A DNA stretch of 61,104 bases from NCBI RefSeq assembly GCF_002920635.1, contig NZ_PQSR01000038.1, forward strand, positions 1 through 61,104, written 5' to 3'. Source of the stretch: Streptomyces sp. Ru72. GTDB lineage: Bacteria; Actinomycetota; Actinomycetes; Streptomycetales; Streptomycetaceae. Positions within the stretch are counted from its first letter, which is position 1, and each line of letters starts with the position of its first letter. Under the pieces are notes generated by a model, which was not told the DNA's origin, did no database searches, and saw nothing but the letters and a program-made list of their open reading frames with translations. A program made the position numbers and the translations under genes. Positions 57,636 to 61,104 of this stretch are shown in pieces.

Positions 57636-58325
57636 TCAGTGCTGGTAGCCGTAGACGCCGCGTGCCTGGTCGCGGACGAGGCGGCCCTTCTCCAGCTCGA
57701 TGACGCGCTTGCGCATCTGGTCCACGATGTTCTGGTCGTGGGTCGCCATCACCACGGTCGTGCCCGTCCGGTTGATCCGGTCGAGCAGCTTCATGATGCC
57801 GACGGAGGTCTGCGGGTCGAGGTTGCCGGTGGGCTCGTCGGCGATCAGCAGCTTGGGCCGGTTGACGAAGGCCCGCGCGATGGCCACGCGCTGCTGCTCA
57901 CCACCGGACAGCTCGCCGGGCATCCGGTCCTCCTTGCCGCCGAGCCCGACGAGGTCGAGCACCTGGGGCACGGACTTGCGGATCTCGCCGCGCGACTTCC
58001 CGATGACCTCCTGCGCGAAGGCGACGTTCTCGGCGACCGTCTTGTTGGGCAGGAGGCGGAAGTCCTGGAAGACCGTCCCCAGCTGGCGGCGCATCTGCGG
58101 CACCTTCCAGTTGGAGAGGCGGGCGAGGTCCTTGCCCAGGACGTGCACCTGCCCGGTGCTGCACCGCTCCTCGCGGAGGATCAGCCGCAGGAAGGTGGAC
58201 TTTCCGGAGCCGGAGGACCCCACGAGGAAGACGAACTCGCCCTTCTCCACCTCCAGGGAGACATCCCTGAGTGCGGGGCGGGTCTGCTTGGGGTAGACCT
58301 TGGAGACGTTGTCGAATCGGATCAC
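57636..58325 (-). CDS. ftsE: Cell-division ABC ATPase FtsE
   Basis: The predicted product is 229 residues. GTG 58325 gives the conserved start IRFDNVSKVYPKQ. Walker A is GSSGSGKS, the signature is LSGGEQQR, Walker B is LLIADEP, and the H-loop is ATHDQ. It drives FtsX; the two genes are a conserved pair. Confidence 0.96.
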   Translation of the reverse strand: MIRFDNVSKVYPKQTRPALRDVSLEVEKGEFVFLVGSSGSGKSTFLRLILREERCSTGQVHVLGKDLARLSNWKVPQMRRQLGTVFQDFRLLPNKTVAENVAFAQEVIGKSRGEIRKSVPQVLDLVGLGGKEDRMPGELSGGEQQRVAIARAFVNRPKLLIADEPTGNLDPQTSVGIMKLLDRINRTGTTVVMATHDQNIVDQMRKRVIELEKGRLVRDQARGVYGYQH

Positions 58326-58589
58326 GGATGCACCACGGGCCGTTGGGGGTAGGTGAGCGTGACCATACGCGAACCGGGTACGGGAGCGCAGTCGCCGGTC
58401 GTGGTTACGGGAGAGTTGCACGTTTTGTCATAGCCCCACGGGGTACCGAGGCGCGCTGTGACGCCCTCCACGGCCATGGGACTGGCGGAGCCCGCGCAGG
58501 GGCTCGCGGAACCTGGCACAGTGGAGTGGGAACTGTTGCGTTCCCGGAAACGTTGTGTGCGTGTAAGCGGCACGAGGAGGGCGAGGCGC

Positions 58590-58781
58590 ATGACGTACGA
58601 CCGATTGGTGTGCGCGAACTGCGCGGCGCCCGTGAGTGAGGGCCGCTGCCCCGTGTGCCGCGCCAGCCGCGAGCGCCTTCAGCAGGAGAACCCCTGGTCG
58701 GGGCTGACGCCGGCGGCGCTGATCGGCCTGGTGGCCGTGCTGATCGCGGCGGTGGCGCTGCTGGCTCACCAGACGGCGTAG
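58590..58781 (+). CDS. Tiny zinc-ribbon membrane protein
   Basis: The predicted product is 63 residues. GGAGGG precedes ATG 58590. CANC and CPVC form a likely C4 zinc ribbon (YDRLVCANCAAPVSEGRCPVC), then a linker and one C-terminal helix (ALIGLVAVLIAAVALLAHQ). It is conserved in form with small Streptomyces membrane proteins but has no known role. It is divergent from ftsE. Confidence 0.75.
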   Translation: MTYDRLVCANCAAPVSEGRCPVCRASRERLQQENPWSGLTPAALIGLVAVLIAAVALLAHQTA

Positions 58782-58807
58782 CGGAGCGGGGAAAGACGGG
58801 TGTACGG

Positions 58808-58841
58808 GAAGGGCCCGGGGCGATGCCGCCCCGGGCCCTTC
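58808..58841. terminator. Bidirectional terminator
   Basis: A perfect 15-bp stem (58808-58822 with 58827-58841) with loop ATGC, between convergent genes ending at 58781 and 58886. Confidence 0.85.
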
Positions 58842-58885
58842 TCACGTCGGTCTCACGCCTGCGGGTGAGGCTGTGCGCCCCTCGC

Positions 58886-59539
58886 TCAGGCGGCGGCCCC
58901 GTCGCGGCCGTTGATCAGGCGCGGCATCACACGGAAGCCGATACCGCCGGCGATCATCGTCGCGGCGCCGACCAGCAGGAACGCGGTCTGGCCGGCACCC
59001 GTCTCGGCCAGCTGCTTGCCGCTGCCCTGGGCGGAGGTGTCGGTGGTACCGCTGTCGGAGCCCGTGTCGGTCAGGACCGAGGTTCCCTTGCCCTGCTCAA
59101 CGGGGCTGTTGCCGCCGCCGTCGGGGTTGGTGTTGTCGCCGCCGCCGTTGTTGCCGTGGCCGTTCCCGTTCCCGTTGCCGTTGCCGTTCCCGTTGCCGCC
59201 GCCGTGCCCGTGGGAGGGCGGCGCCTCCGTCGGCTCGGTCGGGTTCCCGGTGGGCTGCTGCGGGTCGGTCGGCTCGCCCGGGATGGTGGGCGGGGTCGCG
59301 GACGGAGTGACCGGCGGAGTGACCGGCGGCGTCTCCGTCGGGATGCCGGTGGTGGTGGGCGTCGGAGTCGGATCGCCGGTGTTCACGCCGACGCCGACAC
59401 CGACGCCGTTGTCTCCGGCGCTCGCATTGATGGTGATGTCGAGCGCCGAGGCGGCACCCGCGGCGGTCAGCGACGCACCGGCGGCGATCACCGCACCGGC
59501 TGCTATCCGCGCCACCCGGATCCGCGTCTTCTTGGTCAT
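58886..59539 (-). CDS. LAETG sortase-substrate surface protein with Gly-Asn repeat
   Basis: The predicted product is 217 residues. A signal peptide (KKTRIRVARIAAGAVIAAG, cleavage near ASA) and a short head (LDITINASAGDNGVGVGVGV) precede a Pro/Thr-rich stalk (about 55-110). A (GN)n tract with GHGGGNGNGNGNGNGNG follows at about 113-130. LAETG lies at about 180, then a helix and a short polar/charged tail (RLINGRDG). LAxTG is the motif of class E sortases in Streptomyces. It is probably wall-anchored by Pro/Thr stalk display. Confidence 0.85.
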   Translation of the reverse strand: MTKKTRIRVARIAAGAVIAAGASLTAAGAASALDITINASAGDNGVGVGVGVNTGDPTPTPTTTGIPTETPPVTPPVTPSATPPTIPGEPTDPQQPTGNPTEPTEAPPSHGHGGGNGNGNGNGNGNGHGNNGGGDNTNPDGGGNSPVEQGKGTSVLTDTGSDSGTTDTSAQGSGKQLAETGAGQTAFLLVGAATMIAGGIGFRVMPRLINGRDGAAA

Positions 59540-59785
59540 CAGGCTGCTACCCCCAGTAGCTGATCGTCATTGGAGCAGCGTCCGGGGCGACGGCACTCGG
59601 GGACAGCTGTGCTTTTGAGCGAGCCCCCCGGTTCACATGCGCCCCAGAGATACGCATGCCGCGCTTTACCCTTCCGAGTTTTCACAGCAACGTCAAGGTC
59701 GTTGCGCGCGCGATGTCCGATAACGCGTCTTTTACGGGAGAAGCGGGACTGTGAGTGTGATGTAAAACCCAGACATCCGGATACA

Positions 59786-59826
59786 GACAAGGCAACTGCC
59801 CCTGGACGAGGTGCAGTTGCCTTGTC
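59786..59826 (-). terminator. prfB terminator
   Basis: GACAAGGCAACTGC (59786-59799) pairs perfectly with GCAGTTGCCTTGTC (59813-59826), 14 bp, about 60 bases past the prfB stop. Bases 59540-59785 between it and the surface-protein start hold that gene's promoter region; the antisense ORF there lacks coding bias. Confidence 0.8.
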
Positions 59827-59884
59827 GACAAAACGCTGTTTTGCGGCCGGTATTTCCGGCGGCGCAGGGCCGAGCGCGGCCGGT

Positions 59885-60991
59885 TTACTTCTCCTGCTGC
59901 TTGCGCCAGCGAATTCCGGCTTCGATGAAGCCGTCGATCTCGCCGTTGAAGACGGCCTCGGGGTTGCCGACCTCGTACTCGGTGCGCAGGTCCTTGACCA
60001 TCTGGTACGGGTGCAGGACGTAGGAACGCATCTGGTTGCCCCAGGAGTTGCCGCCGTCGCCCTTGAGGGCGTCCATCTTGGCCTGCTCCTCCTGGCGTCG
60101 CCGCTCGAGGAGCTTGGCCTGCAGGACGTTCATGGCGGTGGCCCGGTTCTGGATCTGGGACCGCTCGTTCTGGCAGGTGACGACGATGCCGGTGGGCAGG
60201 TGCGTGATGCGGACCGCGGAGTCCGTCGTGTTCACGCCCTGGCCGCCGGGCCCGGAGGAACGGAAGACGTCGACCCGGATCTCGGACTCGTCGATCTCGA
60301 CGTGGTCGGACTGCTCCACGACGGGGAGGACCTCGACGCCTGCGAAGGAGGTCTGGCGACGCCCCTGGTTGTCGTAGGGCGAGATGCGGACGAGCCGGTG
60401 GGTGCCCTGCTCGACGGAGAGGGTGCCGTAGGCGTACGGCGCCTGGACGGCGAGGGTCGTGGACTTGATGCCCGCCTCTTCGGCGTACGACGTCTCGTAG
60501 ACCTCCGTCTTGTAGCCGTGCCGCTCGGCCCAGCGCAGGTACATGCGCTGGAGCTTCTCGGCGAAGTCGGCCGCGTCGACGCCGCCGGCCTCGGCGCGGA
60601 TGTTGACGAGCGCCTCACGGGCGTCGTACTCGCCGCTGAGGAGCGTCCGCACCTCCATCTCGTCCAGCGCCTTCTTGACCGCGGCGAGCTCCGCCTCGGC
60701 CTCGACGCGGGTGTCCGGGTCGTCCTCGGCCTCGGCGAGCTCGAAGAGCACACCGAGGTCGTCGATCCGGCCGCGCAGGGCCTCGGCCTTCCGCACCTCG
60801 GCCTGGAGGTGGGAGAGCCTGCTGGTGATTTTCTGCGCCTCGTCCGGGTTGTCCCAGAGGGACGGCGCGGCCGCCTGCTCCTCGAGCACGGCGATGTCTG
60901 CCCTCATCTTGTCGAGGTCCAGAACGGCCTCGATCGACTCCATGGTCGAGGAGAGGGACTTGAGCTCTTCGGATACATCGACGACTGCCAC
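59885..60991 (-). CDS. prfB: Peptide chain release factor 2
   Basis: The predicted product is 368 residues. GTG 60991 opens MAVVDVSEELKSLSSTME. The N-terminal coiled coil leads to the stop-recognition domain, with the anticodon-like tripeptide SPY (204-206) where E. coli RF2 has SPF. GGQ (249-251 in SSGPGGQGVNTTDSAVR) drives peptidyl-tRNA hydrolysis. It reads UGA and UAA stops. The frame is continuous; there is no programmed +1 frameshift like that of enteric prfB. It ends before a strong terminator. Confidence 0.95.
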   Translation of the reverse strand: MAVVDVSEELKSLSSTMESIEAVLDLDKMRADIAVLEEQAAAPSLWDNPDEAQKITSRLSHLQAEVRKAEALRGRIDDLGVLFELAEAEDDPDTRVEAEAELAAVKKALDEMEVRTLLSGEYDAREALVNIRAEAGGVDAADFAEKLQRMYLRWAERHGYKTEVYETSYAEEAGIKSTTLAVQAPYAYGTLSVEQGTHRLVRISPYDNQGRRQTSFAGVEVLPVVEQSDHVEIDESEIRVDVFRSSGPGGQGVNTTDSAVRITHLPTGIVVTCQNERSQIQNRATAMNVLQAKLLERRRQEEQAKMDALKGDGGNSWGNQMRSYVLHPYQMVKDLRTEYEVGNPEAVFNGEIDGFIEAGIRWRKQQEK

Positions 60992-61074
60992 GCATCCAGC
61001 GTAACGGCTCCGCCAGGCGTGCCATGCCGGTGACCGCGCGGTCACCGGGCGCCCGAAGCCGGGGTGCGTCCCTG

Positions 61075-61087
61075 GGGGCTCCGCCCC
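61075..61087. repeat. Short GC hairpin element
   Basis: GGGGC-TCC-GCCCC lies in the last bases of the window, in a GC-rich flank. The same TCC-looped core, GGGCTCCGCCC, occurs in the insertion inside the tRNA-Cys pseudogene at 183-193. Confidence 0.45.
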
Positions 61088-61104
61088 GGGCCCCGATCGG
61101 CCTG

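Noticed and set aside
59539..59790. Minus-strand ORF upstream of the LAETG gene
   Set aside because: It has no ribosome site, no coding bias or motif, and it covers the promoter side of the surface-protein gene and part of the prfB terminator.
60900..61000. Programmed frameshift in prfB
   Set aside because: The frame is open from GTG 60991 to the stop, with no internal UGA and slippery site.

Overview
The window is chromosomal DNA of a high-GC actinomycete, almost certainly Streptomyces. The evidence is about 70% GC with strong third-position G/C bias, GTG/TTG starts, dense ATGA/GTGA overlaps, a Streptomyces-type tmRNA, MsiK-dependent sugar ABC cassettes without their own ATPase, and DUF397/HTH/ATPase triads. 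The order yqgE-murA-hupA-malic enzyme-helD-rsuA-sigU, narK/nnaR, the mat locus, and smpB-ctpA-ftsX-ftsE-prfB matches what I remember of the S. coelicolor SCO294x-SCO297x core region. That comparison is from memory, not from a search.

Layout. (1) 1-2.1 kb: a tRNA-Cys-like pseudogene next to an intact tRNA-Cys, a small membrane-anchored protein and a SUKH-4-like protein. (2) 2.2-6.9 kb: a three-gene molybdenum hydroxylase (xanthine-dehydrogenase-like) operon on the minus strand. (3) 7.2-16.8 kb: GH20 hexosaminidase, DUF3039, YqgE, murA with a duplicated 3' end, a degenerate repeat array, hupA, NAD malic enzyme and HelD. (4) 17-23.4 kb: anti-sigma/ECF sigma pair (rsuA-sigU), an ankyrin-like protein, nitrate transporter narK, nnaR (a HemD-winged-helix fusion) and a CGNR zinc-finger regulator. 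(5) 23.5-29.9 kb: an alpha-glucoside cassette with divergent LacI regulator, binding protein, two permeases and GH13. (6) 29.9-34.7 kb: a matA-matB-acyltransferase operon, predicted to make an extracellular amino-polysaccharide. (7) 34.8-37.2 kb: a divergent LysR/MFS pair. (8) 37.2-46.7 kb: an alpha-xyloside (isoprimeverose/xyloglucan-like) cassette with binding protein, permeases, GH31, LacI and a secreted multidomain GH3. (9) 46.7-54.3 kb: an accessory patch up to the ssrA 3' end. It holds a DUF397/HTH/ATPase triad, relics of a second triad, an esterase, an alpha/beta hydrolase, a candidate toxin-antitoxin pair and a possibly truncated gene. (10) 54.3-61 kb: ssrA, smpB, ctpA-like protease, ftsX, ftsE, a tiny zinc-ribbon membrane protein, a LAETG-anchored surface protein and prfB.

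How the parts fit. Two sugar-uptake systems, each with a LacI regulator, flank the surface-polysaccharide locus. The smpB/ssrA pair and prfB are translation-rescue and termination genes, and ftsEX with the S41 protease belongs to envelope and division functions. The points most worth a second look are: the xanthine-dehydrogenase-like large subunit that has Ala where the family has its catalytic Glu, and its partner with a roughly 320-residue acidic extension; the hairpin-interrupted tRNA-Cys copy; the imperfect duplication of the murA stop region; the repeat array before hupA; the two relics of a decayed DUF397/ATPase module; and the DUF6247/RelE-like gene pair.
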